NCBI RefSeq assembly: GCF_001865675.1
Contig: NZ_CP011319.1
Span: 2,356,001 to 2,420,000 of the forward strand
Origin: Janthinobacterium sp. 1_2014MBL_MicDiv
GTDB taxonomy: Bacteria > Pseudomonadota > Gammaproteobacteria > Burkholderiales > Burkholderiaceae_D
Direction: 5' to 3'
DNA: 64,000 nucleotides
Part shown: piece by piece, positions 27,136-37,800 of the stretch
How positions within the stretch are numbered: position 1 is the stretch's first letter
Layout of the letters: each line of letters starts with the position of its first letter
Program-made: the position numbers and the translations under genes
Notes under the pieces: generated by a model
Database searches by the model: none
Seen by the model: the letters and a program-made list of their open reading frames with translations, nothing else
Told to the model about the DNA's origin: nothing

Positions 27136-27852
27136 ATGCGTCAAATTGTTCTCGATACTGAAACCACCGGCCTGAACCCACGTACGGGCGACCGCATCCT
27201 GGAGATCGGGGGGGTCGAGATGAACAACCGTATGTTGACGGGGAATAATTTCCACCATTACATCAATCCCGAGCGCGATTCGGAAGAGGGTGCGCTGGCC
27301 GTCCACGGCTTGACGACCGAATTTTTGAGCGACAAACCGAAATTCGCGGAAATCGCCGAGGAATTCCGTGCCTATATTGCCGGCGCCGAACTGATCATCC
27401 ATAACGCGCCGTTCGATATCGGCTTCCTCAACGCCGAATTCAAGCGCCTGAACCTGCCGCCCGTCCACGAGCAAGTGCATGGCGTGATCGATACCCTGGT
27501 GCAGGCGAAGGAAATGCATCCGGGCAAGCGCAATTCGCTCGACGCCCTGTGCGACCGCTACGGCGTCTCGAACGCCCACCGCAAGCTGCACGGCGCGCTG
27601 CTCGACTCGGAATTGCTGGCCGACGTCTACCTGGCCATGACGCGCGGGCAAAACAGCCTCAGCATGGAAGAGGAAGTGGAAGTGGCGGCCGACGGCGCCG
27701 CCCTGGAAATCGTGCCTCTGGCCGAAGTCATCTTCCAGAGCGCCAGCGCCGACGAACTGGCCGCCCACGAAGCCACCATCGCCGGCCTGGACAAGGCCGC
27801 GAAAGGCCAGTGCATCTGGACCGCCGTCACGGCGCCGCCAGCAGCCGCCTGA
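27136..27852 (+). CDS. dnaQ: DNA polymerase III epsilon subunit (proofreading exonuclease)
   Basis: A 238-residue DEDDh 3'-5' exonuclease. Exo I (IVLDTETTGLNPRTGDRILE), Exo II (HNAPFDIGFLNAEF) and Exo III (HRKLHGALLDSELLADVYLAM) are complete. It proofreads replication as part of the Pol III core. A TATACT at 27093-27098 may be its -10. The rnhA-dnaQ-tRNA order is conserved in proteobacteria. Confidence 0.95.
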   Translation: MRQIVLDTETTGLNPRTGDRILEIGGVEMNNRMLTGNNFHHYINPERDSEEGALAVHGLTTEFLSDKPKFAEIAEEFRAYIAGAELIIHNAPFDIGFLNAEFKRLNLPPVHEQVHGVIDTLVQAKEMHPGKRNSLDALCDRYGVSNAHRKLHGALLDSELLADVYLAMTRGQNSLSMEEEVEVAADGAALEIVPLAEVIFQSASADELAAHEATIAGLDKAAKGQCIWTAVTAPPAAA

Positions 27853-27933
27853 GAAAAATGTGGGCCGCGACAAATTTCCTGCCGCCAGCCCTTGCAGATG
27901 CCGCAACACCTATGCGATAATTCGCCTCGCTTC

Positions 27934-28008
27934 GGGAGGTTAGCTCAGGGGTAGAGCACTGCATTCACACTGCAGGGGTCGCAAGTTCGAAACTTGCACT
28001 TCCCACCA
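27934..28008 (+). tRNA. tRNA-Val (anticodon CAC), CCA encoded
   Basis: Cloverleaf by inspection: acceptor GGGAGGT / ACTTCCC (one G-U), D arm GCTC..GAGC, anticodon stem CTGCA / TGCAG with loop TTCACAC (anticodon CAC), T arm GCAAG-TTCGAAA-CTTGC, then ACCA. The 3' end borders an integrase relic, marking this tRNA as an integration site. Confidence 0.95.
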
Positions 28009-28047
28009 GATTTTTCGTTTGTATTCAATGGCTTAGGATTTTACATC

Positions 28048-28237
28048 CTATCGAAATGCGAACTTGGGGCAAACTTGGGGCATGGGATTTTTCTTCCACC
28101 GCCTAGCCTCAACGATACGGCCGCTTCCTGCGGCCGTTTTCACATCAAGCTGGCGTAGACCGCCTGACATTCTTCGCATTTTCTTTCTCAGCAACGTCTC
28201 GTACACTGCGCTATTCTGATTGTCCTCTATCGGCCTA
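28048..28237 (-). pseudogene. 3' remnant of a tyrosine-type integrase
   Basis: Reading the minus strand toward the tRNA gives an open frame ending VYETLLRKKMRRMSGGLRQL, then DVKTAAGSG, then KNPMPQVCPKFAFR and a TAG at 28050-28048. The last residues are encoded by the doubled motif TTGGGGCAAACTTGGGGCA, which I associate with the ends of tRNA-adjacent phage/island integrase genes. Only about 60 codons remain; the catalytic R-H-R-Y part has been lost where the IS1182-like element begins. The assignment rests on context plus tail, so it is moderate. Confidence 0.55.
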
Positions 28238-29070
28238 TTGTGTTGAAAAACTCTTGGTCAAGACTTGTCACAATGCAATAAATGTACAGGAAAATTGTAC
28301 GCAGTGAAGGATGCGTTTGAGGTGGGCAAATAGTATCTCGACCTTTTTCCGATCTTTAGAAGATGAAATCGGTACGGCTGAACGTGCCGTCGCGATGCTC
28401 GGAGTTATCCCATGCAAGGACTTGCAGGGCGATCTTCTTTTCATCGACCAGCCATCCCAGCATTGCAGCCACGCCGTAATTCGTATCGCCCACCAATCGC
28501 TGCGGCTTGATAGCGAATTTTTCCTCAACCCGGTTGATCATCGTTTTGGTCGCTTCGACCTCTGCGAGCTTGTTCATGGCTGGTGCCTCGACATCGACAA
28601 TCATTCCCGCTTTCAAATCGATCAGGTAATTTGTTGAGTAAGCAAAAATAGCCGGCCCTGCAGCGGCAGTCCAGGTTGCAGACGGATCCGTCAGCGAGAT
28701 TCTTTTGGGCAGCACTGGATTAGCTTGCTCCAGAGCTCCAGATATTCTCGCACCGGTCGACTTGCCTGCTCAGGGTCATCCCAATCGATAGCGGAATCGC
28801 CTGAACAGGAACGTTGCCGCTGGGCGTCAGCCTTGATCATGCTGGCGTCGCTTGCAAACCCTTCGCCCTGTACCAGGCCTGCTGCCATGCAACGTCGAAG
28901 AACCGCATCGAATAGCTGGCGAAATGCATCGTGATCGCGAAAGCGGCCGTGTCTATTTTGGGAAAAACTTGAGTCATCCGGCACCTTATCCTGCAGACCC
29001 AACCGCCGGAACCAGCGGTAAGCCAGATTCATGCCGACTTCTTCGCACAGCCTCCGCTCAGAACGTATGC
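28238..29070 (-). mobile_element. Decayed IS1182-like insertion sequence
   Basis: One end near 28238-28258 reads GGCCTATTGTGTTGAAAAAC, typical of an IS terminal repeat of this group. The transposase is spread over frames: about 29065-28691 (GIRSERRLCEEVGMNLAYRW, KVPDDSSFSQNRHGRF, FASDASMIKADAQ), 28715-28356 (RISLTDPSATW, YSTNYLIDLKAGMIVDV, LVGDTNYGVAAMLGWLV) and about 28360-28300 (RKKVEILFAHLKRIL). Two frameshifts, an internal deletion of roughly 100 residues before the RKKVE motif, and loss of both the N-terminus and the last residues make it inactive. Confidence 0.8.
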
Positions 29071-29306
29071 CATCGAGCGCGGAATCGTTTTGTATTGTCG
29101 CGCTTGCGGTAGCCTTGCTTATGCAACCGATGGAACGATCATCGCTGACGACTCATCTTCTAGCAAAGGTGTGCGGCCTGCTCCGTCTTCGCGGTGTCAA
29201 ATGCGCTAACCCCTAGCTATACAACGTCCGCTTCGAGTGTGGCGCGGACACTACTATAGTTCCGCAATCGACCAGAAGCAGTCGTTGTTGTGTATCGCTG
29301 TCAGTC
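29071..29306. other. Spacer with short repeat remnants
   Basis: No gene seen. It contains a GTCCGC/GCGGAC hairpin (about 29227-29249) and a copy of the CCGCAATCGACCAGAAGCAG motif at 29262-29287 that recurs at 30061 and 30516. Confidence 0.45.
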
Positions 29307-29825
29307 CTATTTATCGTGCATTAAGCAGTATCCATCACTCTTAAGTGTGCAGCGGACTCCTGGGTTAGATTGCAACAGCTCATATTCAGCGTAGGAACGT
29401 TGAAGCTGTCGCAAAACAGCAATCACCTGGGGATCAGTGCTTTTGGACAGGTCATCCAATTTTCCCCAAGCTACTAACTTAGGGGAAATACCAACAAAGA
29501 CCATGGAAAATGGCGCCAATTTGTACTCAGGGAAATAACTGGTCACGCAACCAGTGCCGTTTTTCTCGCATTTGTAACTTGATGCCACCCGACCGGTTGG
29601 CTCGCTAATTTCGTAATGCCGCAACGTATAAGTCGCTCCCTCTACTTCAAATATTCTTGACGCAAGAACACTTGACCGACCCAACACCTTATCGACCTCA
29701 GAAATTGTGAGTCCTTTCCCTTTCTTGTCGAGCGTCGCAACGTCGCTCTCCCATACGGGAACAGAGACACATCCTGTAAGCATAACCAAAAGAGTGACAA
29801 TAGTGAGTTTGGAAACAAGAGGCAT
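29307..29825 (-). CDS. Putative lipoprotein, 172 aa
   Basis: The N-terminus MPLVSKLTIVTLLVMLTGC is a lipoprotein signal with lipobox LTGC, so it should be anchored to a membrane facing the periplasm. The mature part has four further cysteines (SYKCEKNGTGCVT and VRCTLKSDGYCL), suggesting disulfides. No family recognised. ATG 29825 is chosen because it gives a compact signal peptide; a GTG at 29858 would add 11 residues. Neither has a good Shine-Dalgarno. Base composition is lower in GC than the core genome, consistent with acquired DNA. Confidence 0.65.
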   Translation of the reverse strand: MPLVSKLTIVTLLVMLTGCVSVPVWESDVATLDKKGKGLTISEVDKVLGRSSVLASRIFEVEGATYTLRHYEISEPTGRVASSYKCEKNGTGCVTSYFPEYKLAPFSMVFVGISPKLVAWGKLDDLSKSTDPQVIAVLRQLQRSYAEYELLQSNPGVRCTLKSDGYCLMHDK

Positions 29826-30157
29826 AGATTTTAGGGGGAATATTTTTAATGTAACCACTTTCCGAGACGATCATGGTTTTTTATCACGTTGGATATAAAC
29901 AATGATAGCATTTCCCCTTCGCAAGTTTTCGATATCTGATGACTATAATGCGTTGCACCGATGACCTGGCACGCGAGCCATGCGCCGCAGACGGTACTCG
30001 CCTAATGGCCGTGGCGATATATTCTTCTGCTTTGGGGTGGAAGCTGTCGCACATGAACACCGGCAACCGGCCAGAAGCAGTCATTGGAGAGATAATGGAT
30101 TGGGAACCGATTTCAGAGACAGAATGATGGGATAAGATCATCAGTGCGGAAGGCCGA

Positions 30158-30472
30158 ATGGGTCCTCAGGTACTCCGCCTGTGGGAATCCATCAAAATTC
30201 CTCCTGAGAAGTGGGCCGAGCAAACCTATGGCACAGTTGGCGGCGGCTTTTGGGTTGTGGCGGTCATCGGCAGCAGGGTAATCTGGTTCCACGATATCGA
30301 AGATGGTTTTAACTGTTCTTCATATGTAGTCGCCGGTAAGCTTTCCGAGTATTTTTGCAACCAAGATGAACTTGAGATAGCCGTTCAAAATATGCTAGCG
30401 ATCATCGAGACCGGCAGAGATTCAATCGCGCGACGCTCCGTCCCGATCCCAAGGGAATGGAAGTCTAGATAA
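30158..30472 (+). CDS. Hypothetical protein with probable 5' nonsense mutation
   Basis: The 104-residue frame from 30158 (MGPQVLRLWESIKIPPEKW, then GTVGGGFWVVAVIGSRVIW, then NQDELEIAVQNML) looks like a complete small soluble protein of unknown function, of a type I associate with accessory loci. In the same frame a better start lies at 30095: an ATG with GGAGA five bases upstream giving MDWEPISETE, then TGA at 30125, then WDKIISAEGR leading into the ATG at 30158. The sense of the upstream codons indicates that the ancestral gene began at 30095 and has gained a stop at codon 11. It may be dead or restart at 30158 (GGAAGG nearby). Confidence 0.6.
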   Translation: MGPQVLRLWESIKIPPEKWAEQTYGTVGGGFWVVAVIGSRVIWFHDIEDGFNCSSYVVAGKLSEYFCNQDELEIAVQNMLAIIETGRDSIARRSVPIPREWKSR

Positions 30473-30672
30473 GTCTAGTATCAAAGGTCCGGTCTGGAGC
30501 GGAACCTACCAACAGCGGCAATCGGCCAAGAGGAGCCACTACAATATACTCGGGTCCAACCCTCCGGCGTACGTCGCTCATCATCGAGATAAACCGTCAT
30601 TCCATCGTGCCCTTAGATAATTTGATGAATATTTCTTCCCTTCCAATAATACCCTGATACCCTGCGCGAATG

Positions 30673-30890
30673 CTCCGAAGCTAGGACAACCTTTGGCTTG
30701 AGCGCGACAGGAGCCTCTGCAGGGCAGGGGGCTAGGCAGGTCATACCCGATTCGTCGTTGCATCAGCTGACGCCGAGAAGGCACACCAGGTGCCAGGCAG
30801 GATACCCAGGCCCCTAACACGATCCATCGGTTTTTCATCTTTCAAAAACTATGGATCGGGCGAGTTTAAGCGACTGGTGGTGATTCAATG
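30673..30890 (+). repeat. Long interspersed repeat, block R1, copy A
   Basis: Matches 45673-45886 and 62815-63031 over about 215 bp. Shared ordered blocks include GCAGGGCAGGGG, ACACGATCCATCGGTTTTTC, ATGGATC and TAAGC. Near the right end CGATCCAT pairs with ATGGATCG. Open frames crossing it are not credible genes. Confidence 0.75.
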
Positions 30891-30956
30891 GAACGGTCCG
30901 CTTCCACTCCCTTGCGGACGCTCGGAAGTAGCGGCCTTAGGCAAAAAGATAGCTGG

Positions 30957-31306
30957 CTATCGCAGACCGCAACGGTCCGCTTTGATTTCCTGATCAAGCG
31001 CTTGCAGATCCCGGTCAAGCGGATCACATTGATCTCCTTCACCCAAGGCAACCAGCTTAATTTTGATGACACGGTTCCAGCCCTTGCAACGGATGCAGCC
31101 AATATCTTGAACTTCAAATGCTCGAATCATTTGATAAATTTCCTTTCCGTCAGATGGCTGCTTACTTACATAACAATGACCAGCATTGGAGTACGAGAAA
31201 AGGCCAGGTGCCACGGTAGACGGCATCCCACAGGAAGTGCAGCATCCATCTTCGACGTAGAAGGGGCCTGGCGAATTTTCAGGAAAAGGAATTTTTTTCT
31301 CATCAT
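30957..31306 (-). pseudogene. Ferredoxin-like protein, probably frameshifted near the start
   Basis: The minus-strand frame ending at 30957 contains PFYVEDGCCTSCGMPSTVAP, then GHCYVSKQP and DIGCIRCKGWN. The Cys cluster CCxxCxxP followed by VAPxLF and a later cysteine resembles a small ferredoxin-like family with a single Fe-S cluster. The frame has no start upstream of the cysteines. Two ATG codons at 31306 and 31303 lie one base out of frame, separated by A7 (minus strand, 31298-31292); one extra A would give MMRKKIPFPENSPGPFYVE in frame. So it is likely a homopolymer frameshift, or a sequencing or slippage case. Confidence 0.5.
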
Positions 31307-31511
31307 TTATGATGACCGCATAAAAGCGCCGATGTCGACCGGCAGCTTCTGGCCGGTTGTCGTAGTAGATAGAATGAGAAATATTTAATTCATATTTTTA
31401 TGAAATATATTCATATGATGCTTGATATAAAACAGAAATTCACAAAAAACATGGAGTAATTGCATGGCAATATATATTGCTTTGGTGCCCAGATACCTAT
31501 AATTGGCCGCT

Positions 31512-31817
31512 ATGAACTACGACGACTTCCAACGACACATCGGCAAGGCGGGGCCGAAGCTCCACGAGTTTGCCATGCTCATGGACATGAGCCACTTATT
31601 CCCCTCAGTTTCAGCGGATGCACTTGCCGCTACCCTTGAGTGTGCAGCGATATCGCTGGGTGAGAAGTATTCCCTTTCCCCATCGGGTCAGAAGTTTTCA
31701 CCCGCAGAGCTCAGCTCCGGACAATGGCAATTGCTCTTTTCCTTGCTGTTCGTTTCGCTGGCAGTCGAGGACGATACGTTGATGCGCTTCCCTGTAAAAA
31801 ATCGCCCAATTCGATAA
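31512..31817 (+). CDS. Small hypothetical protein upstream of the giant GH18 protein
   Basis: A 101-residue helical, soluble protein (MNYDDFQRHIGKAGPKLHEF, later SLAVEDDTLMRF). A TTG at 31503 could add three residues; the Shine-Dalgarno is poor for both. It ends 9 bp before the giant gene on the same strand, so the two almost certainly share a transcript. No family recognised. A chaperone, immunity or regulatory partner for the giant protein is possible but only inferred from position. Confidence 0.6.
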   Translation: MNYDDFQRHIGKAGPKLHEFAMLMDMSHLFPSVSADALAATLECAAISLGEKYSLSPSGQKFSPAELSSGQWQLLFSLLFVSLAVEDDTLMRFPVKNRPIR

Positions 31818-31826
31818 GGAGTAAAA

Positions 31827-34800
31827 ATGGCGAAGATACTCGATACACGCGGCCTCAAATGGCAATTCCAGAAAACGAACGGTATCGATACCATCGTTCT
31901 CGTCAATGACTCGCCGCAAGACGTGGCCATCTCGGCGCTCTGGTTCGAGGCGAATATTTCCATCGGCGTCGGGCTCGGCCAGCAGCGCAATCTGACGGAC
32001 GACGCGACTGCCGAAGTCAGGAAAGGGCAAACGCGCCAGGAAGACAGGGACAAGCCGATAGAGGAAAAGCGCCTCAGCGACATGAAGGTCCATCTTTTCC
32101 GGGAAAGGATGTGGGACCTTACCTACAAGAAAAAAATGGACGCTGGCATGGCCTTTTGGACAGTCGCCGATGTGTATCTGAATCCCTGGGGGACGCTGTG
32201 TGTGACGAGCCAGGACGATGGGGTGTTCAGCCGAACCTCCTTCTCCGCAAGTCCGGTCTACCTTTACCAGTTTGAGTACAAGAAACCAAGATCGATTGCC
32301 GCCAATCTGCAGAAGTCGCTCTCGTATGTCAGCAGTTTCGCGTGCCTGGAATATGGTTCCTACATCAAGAACCTGAGCACGCTACCCAAGGTCTGGGTCC
32401 GCTTCCCAGATCAGAGTGATCCTGTGCAAGTTCCCCTGGACCTGATCGACCTTCAGATGAGCGGCAAGCGGCGTCGCACGATAGACAGCTCCAGCCGGAA
32501 CATCATCAAGTCCGCGGCTTTTTCGCGGCGGGCTCTGGGGTACTACGCAAATTACTTCGGCTACGGCCGCGATGTTTTCATCCGCGATCTGCCGTTCGAG
32601 CATATCAACGAAATTTCCTACGGCATGTTCAGCATGGACCTGAACGGGAACCCCGTCAGTTCCGATCCCTGGGGCGACGACTGGCAGCTCAGTTCCCTGC
32701 AATTCATGAAGCAGTTGAATCCCGAGCTGAAAGTCCATCTGATCGTCGGCGGGTGGCCGAAGGAATTGCCGTTCGAAGTCCTCACAGTGAACGACAGGGA
32801 AGAGGCGAAGCGTATCGGACGGCACAATCCGGCGGCGCAATTCACGATCTATCTGCCTCCCGCCGCCGCCACTGGCGCGCTGACTCAGAATGAATTTTAT
32901 GTGCGGCGTTGGGTTGACGCGCCGGATGGAAATGGCGGCATCATGCCGCCGGATAGCGAGCCGCAAGGCCATCCCGCAGGTGTCTACCCGGAACTTTATC
33001 AGCAACTGCTGCCGGGCTGGTACAAGGACATGGATCAGCACAGGCAGTTGTTCATACAGGACTGGTTGTCCACGCAGTTCAATATCAAGATCCTGCCTGC
33101 GGCCGATCTGTTTTCCTACATCGGCAAGACCCCGAAGGCGGTGCAGAATTTTGCCCGTTCCCTGGTGCGCGCCGTCATGGTGCTCGGCTTCGACGGCATC
33201 GAGCTGGACTGGGAATACCCGTCCGAAGCGGATGGTCCCGGCTTTGTCGCCATCCTGGAGGCATTGCGTCAGGCGGAAAAGGACCTGCAAGACCCGAGCC
33301 AGAAACAGTTTCTGCGTGATGCGTGGATCGAGGTTCCGGACGACAAAAAACTCCTGCTCTCCATTGCGGCCCCGGCCGACCCGAAAAAGATCAAGAGGCT
33401 GGACAAGTATTGGCTCAAGATCGGCAGCCTGGTCGATACCATCAATGTCATGACCTACGACTATGGCGGTACGTGGCTCCAGAATTCAGATTTCAACGCG
33501 CCCATGCGTCCGGTTTCCACGGCAACGCCGGCAAGCGGGTATGAAGCGCCGAGCGGCGTGCGAGAGACGATGACGGCAATGCTGGGGTACGCGGACAAGC
33601 TCTGCTTCACGCGGCGGCAGTTGTCGCTGGGGCTCGCCATCTATGGCCGGGGGCTGGAAGTCGACGGTGTCACGCGCCCGGCGACGGTTTCCGAGGCCGA
33701 CTGGAACAGCGGCATCAACCGGCCGGTCCGGAAGGCTGCGGACGGGCAGTTCAACGACGGCACCGGCACTTATCTTTACAATTACATCGCGACCGAAGTC
33801 CGCAAGGGCAGCGCCTCCGACAAGCTCCCCGGCCTGGTCGCCTCGTCCTACCTGCACCCGGTGGCGCGCGCGCCTTACCTGTTCGTGAAGGGCGAAGGCG
33901 GGCGTCAAGATACCCTGATCACCTACGACAACCCCAATTCCGTCCGTGAAAAAATCCGCTACGCCAAGCAGGAATGCCTGGGCGGCGTCATGGCCTGGGA
34001 CCTGTCGGGCGATCTGCCGCCAGACGATCCGCAATCGATCCTGCGCGCCATCGGCGATGAAATGCGGCAGGAGCGCCCGGCCTCGCGCGCCGAGGTGCGG
34101 AAGCAGAAGGAAGCAACCCTGATGGCTGCGACAGCGCGCGACGGCGGTTCCTTGCCGAACCAGCGGCTGTGGGGTGTCGCGCGCGACTATGCGGGCACTT
34201 CCGTATTGCGCGAAATGCCGCAGGGCGACCGGCTGTGCGCCGTCGCCGCCTTGCCCGGCGGACGCATGGTCGTGGGCCGCGCCAGTGGCGTGATGCAGTT
34301 GCTGACGCCCGATTACAGCCAGACGCCGTGGCAGTGGCAAGTGACGGCTGCCTGGAAACATGCGAACAGGGCGATTTCCCTGCTCGACCTGCCGTCGGGA
34401 CGCATTCTTGCTCTGCTTGCGGACGGTACGCTGCTCTGCCTGAGCGCCGATGTGGATGGGCAGGCGCGAGAGCATCTGGTCAAGAAACTCCCCGAGGCGC
34501 AGGATGCCCGGCTGATCCCGGCCAAGGGCGAACAGGCCTTCCTGGTGCAGAACAATTCTCTGCTGGTCGTCAACATGGGCGCAGACGACAATGCGCAGGA
34601 TCGCGTGGGCGGTTACGGATTGACCGGACCGGATGGCGCGCGGGCAAATATAGCGTGCGCGCTTGCGCTGCCGGGCGGAATGATCCTCACGGGCGGCGCG
34701 CGGACCGATGGTATTCCGACCGTCGGCGTCTGGGCAATCGAGACGGGCACGCCGGTCTTCAAGGGCTCGCCGCCGCGCAGCCAGAACGAGGATTGGGGCG

Positions 34801-37800
34801 ACATCGTTTTTCTGGCCAATCTGTCGGACGGCTCCGTCGCCGCCCTTACAGCCAATGGCAATTATCAGGTCTATGGACCGTCGGCCTTCACGCCCGGCCA
34901 TCTGCAACCGGCGCAGTGGAGCGTCTTCGCGCCAGATCCGCTGGCCGGGCGTGCGCTGACGGCGCTGCCGCAAGGCGGCTTCCTCAGCATCACCGACGGC
35001 GTCTACATGTTGTGGAACAGCCTGCCGAGCGGCGGCTATATGCTGGCCCAGCGCTTGCCTGCCGAGGGCGTATTCCAGGGCGTGGCCGTGCTGGACGACG
35101 GTACGGTGATCATCGCGCGCGACGCGGAAAGCTTCCTGCATATCGAGGCGCGCGGCTGGCCGCGTCCGGAAGCCCTGCTGCGTTCAAGCTGGGACTGGCG
35201 CGAGCAGGAAAGCGGCTATTCGTGGCTCCACCATCTCGCCGCCAACGGCAACGCCGGCGCGCTGGCACAGGCCCTGGCGGCTGGCGCGCCGCCGGAACTG
35301 GCTGACGATACCGGCGCTCAGGCGATCAGCCTGATCCGCACGGCGCTGGAGAAAGACCAGTTGAAGAGCCTGCCGCCGCTGCTGGCAGCCGGCGCGCCGC
35401 TCTGGTCCGTGCCGGACATCGCCGACGGCAACTTCTTCAATGATGACACCCTGGCCGGCTTGCTGCCGGCCTCGCTGCTCGCGGCCTATCCGCATTTCGT
35501 GCCCGAACTGCCGCCGGAAACGCCGGCAGTCATTCCGGCCGAGACAGCCAGCTTTCTTTCCGATAATCCACGGCTAGCCGCTACCATCGTCAGCACGCTC
35601 GTGCCTATCCTGCCGGCGATGGCGAAGGCGGTCCAGCGTGTGATCCAGGACTTCGCCGTCGATGACGAACTGCTCAAGACAGCGGCGGGCGGCGGCTCCG
35701 ACCAATTGATGCATCTGATTGTGGACGAGTTGAAGAAATCCACCGAAGCGCAGGAAGCCGAGGGCGTCGGCGAGGATTTACGCCGCGTGCTGGACACACT
35801 CAAAGGCAAGCGTTTCGAGGACGGCGACGCGTTGCGCAAAGCCATCGACGACAATTGGAGTGCCGCCGACAAGACCCGGCCGTGGCGCGTGTCCGAGTGC
35901 GATCAGGTCATCAATGCCGCCGCGCGCCCCAAGCGTCCGGACCGTTACAAGATCGATGGCGATATCGCCCTGAACGAACAGGCCCTGGCGCATTTCGCCA
36001 AACTGGTGGAGGCCGGATGGCCGATCCAGCAGGATGGCAAGCCGGTTTCCCTGATGGCGCACGCGCCGGCGCATTACCGCATCGTGATGGAAGCGGGGCG
36101 CAGCGCGCTGACGCCGGATGGCTATGACGCTCCGCTCCTGCGCGCCGACAAGGAGACGTTCACGATGCCGCCGACCGCGGCCAGCCTGCTGCAAATGGCC
36201 CCCTTCATGGCCTACTCGCTCGCTGCTGTCGCCAATAGCCTGGTATCCGGCCTCGGTGCGCTGGTGCATGCCTATGTCGGGAACGAGCGAAGGGAAGGGC
36301 GTCTCGCCGTTGCCGATGTCGCCGCCGTTCAGGACCCCTATGCGGCCCTGGCCGACTTCGACGGCGGCTCCGCGCTGGCTGGAACGGCGATGCAGGAATT
36401 GATCATCGAGGGCACGGTGTCGCCGCGCGGCGGACGGCTGTCGGCAAAAGCGGCTGTGGCCTTCCTCGCCCGGCATGCGGCCGATCCCTGGATTCCCCAG
36501 GGCAGCTGCAACGCCTTCAGCCAGGCCTGGACTGCATGGTCGGCAGACTCGCTCTGGCTGCCGCTCGACCCCAGGGGCTTGCCGGAACAGACCGGCAACG
36601 GCGTCCTGCCCCCCGAGCGTGGTATCGCGCAGGCGAAGTCGGGCCGGAGCTTCGACGGCCCGCCTGATGCGCCCGATCTCGACGACAGCCGCAACCGCCA
36701 AAGCATGGCGCTGCTGCGTGCGACCCAGATGAAGCTGAAGTTCCAGGCGTGGCAGAACGGCATCCGCTTCGACAGTACGGTCGAGGATAGGGAAATCCAG
36801 CGCCGGAAAGACAGTCCTTTTGTGCAGAGGATGGACAATCTGGCCGAGGACATCGCCATGAAGGATATGGTCCTCAACCGGTCGCGTTCGCTGCGCAGCA
36901 TCCTGGACGATCTGGGCCAGAAACCTCAGGACAACATGTCGATCAACGACCTGAAAAAGCTGGGCTTCTTCGGATTGAAGCCGCCGGAAGGTTTCGGCGA
37001 AACGGATGTGTTGCCGGCGGGTACATTCAAGGACGTGATCGAGAGAGAGAACAAGCGGCTGCTCAAGCAGGAAGATGACACGGCAACCCAGCGGGCGGAC
37101 TCCGCGAAGCAATTGCGCTCCCTCTACCGCAAGCAGGCCAGCGATCCCCTGCGCCAGAAGGCGCTGGTCGAAGCGCGTGCGCAAAAGGCCCAGATGAAGT
37201 CGGCCCAGCGCATGATGACCAAGATGCAGGACTATGCGATGGTGTCCGAGCAGATCCTGGTGTACGGCACCCAGGCCATCAACTTCCTGGAGGACAAGGG
37301 ACTCAACAAGGCCGTCGCGTCGCTGCTGCGCAATGTACTCCATTACGCCAACATGGCCGTGCAGATCGGCACGGCGCTGGCCACTGTTGGCTATGCCTTC
37401 CAGCAGATGCGCGCCATGCAGGCCATCGGCTCGATAGGCAAGGGTGGCGGTGCGATGATGATGCTGTCCATCGGCTTCACCGCTTTTTCCCTGATCAAGA
37501 CCGCCATTTTCGGGGCGGACCCCGATCCGCTGGAAGAAGTCTACAAGGCACTTTCCAAGCAGATCGAAGAGATGGCGAACACCATCCTGAAGAGCCTGGA
37601 AGCCATGTCCGAGCAGATGGACAGCATGGGCGCGGGCATCAACAAGCGCATCGACGGCCTGGAAGAAAAGATCGACGGGCTGGCGCGCGAACTGGGACAG
37701 CAGGTTGCCGACATGTCGAAGCTGATGGACGAAAACTTCGCCCTCGACCGCGCGGAAATTCGGCAATCGACCGCGCAGGTGCTGCTGGCCATGCAACGCG

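Noticed and set aside
30581..30838. A short minus-strand frame
   Set aside because: Covers repeat R1 copy A; no Shine-Dalgarno or similarity.
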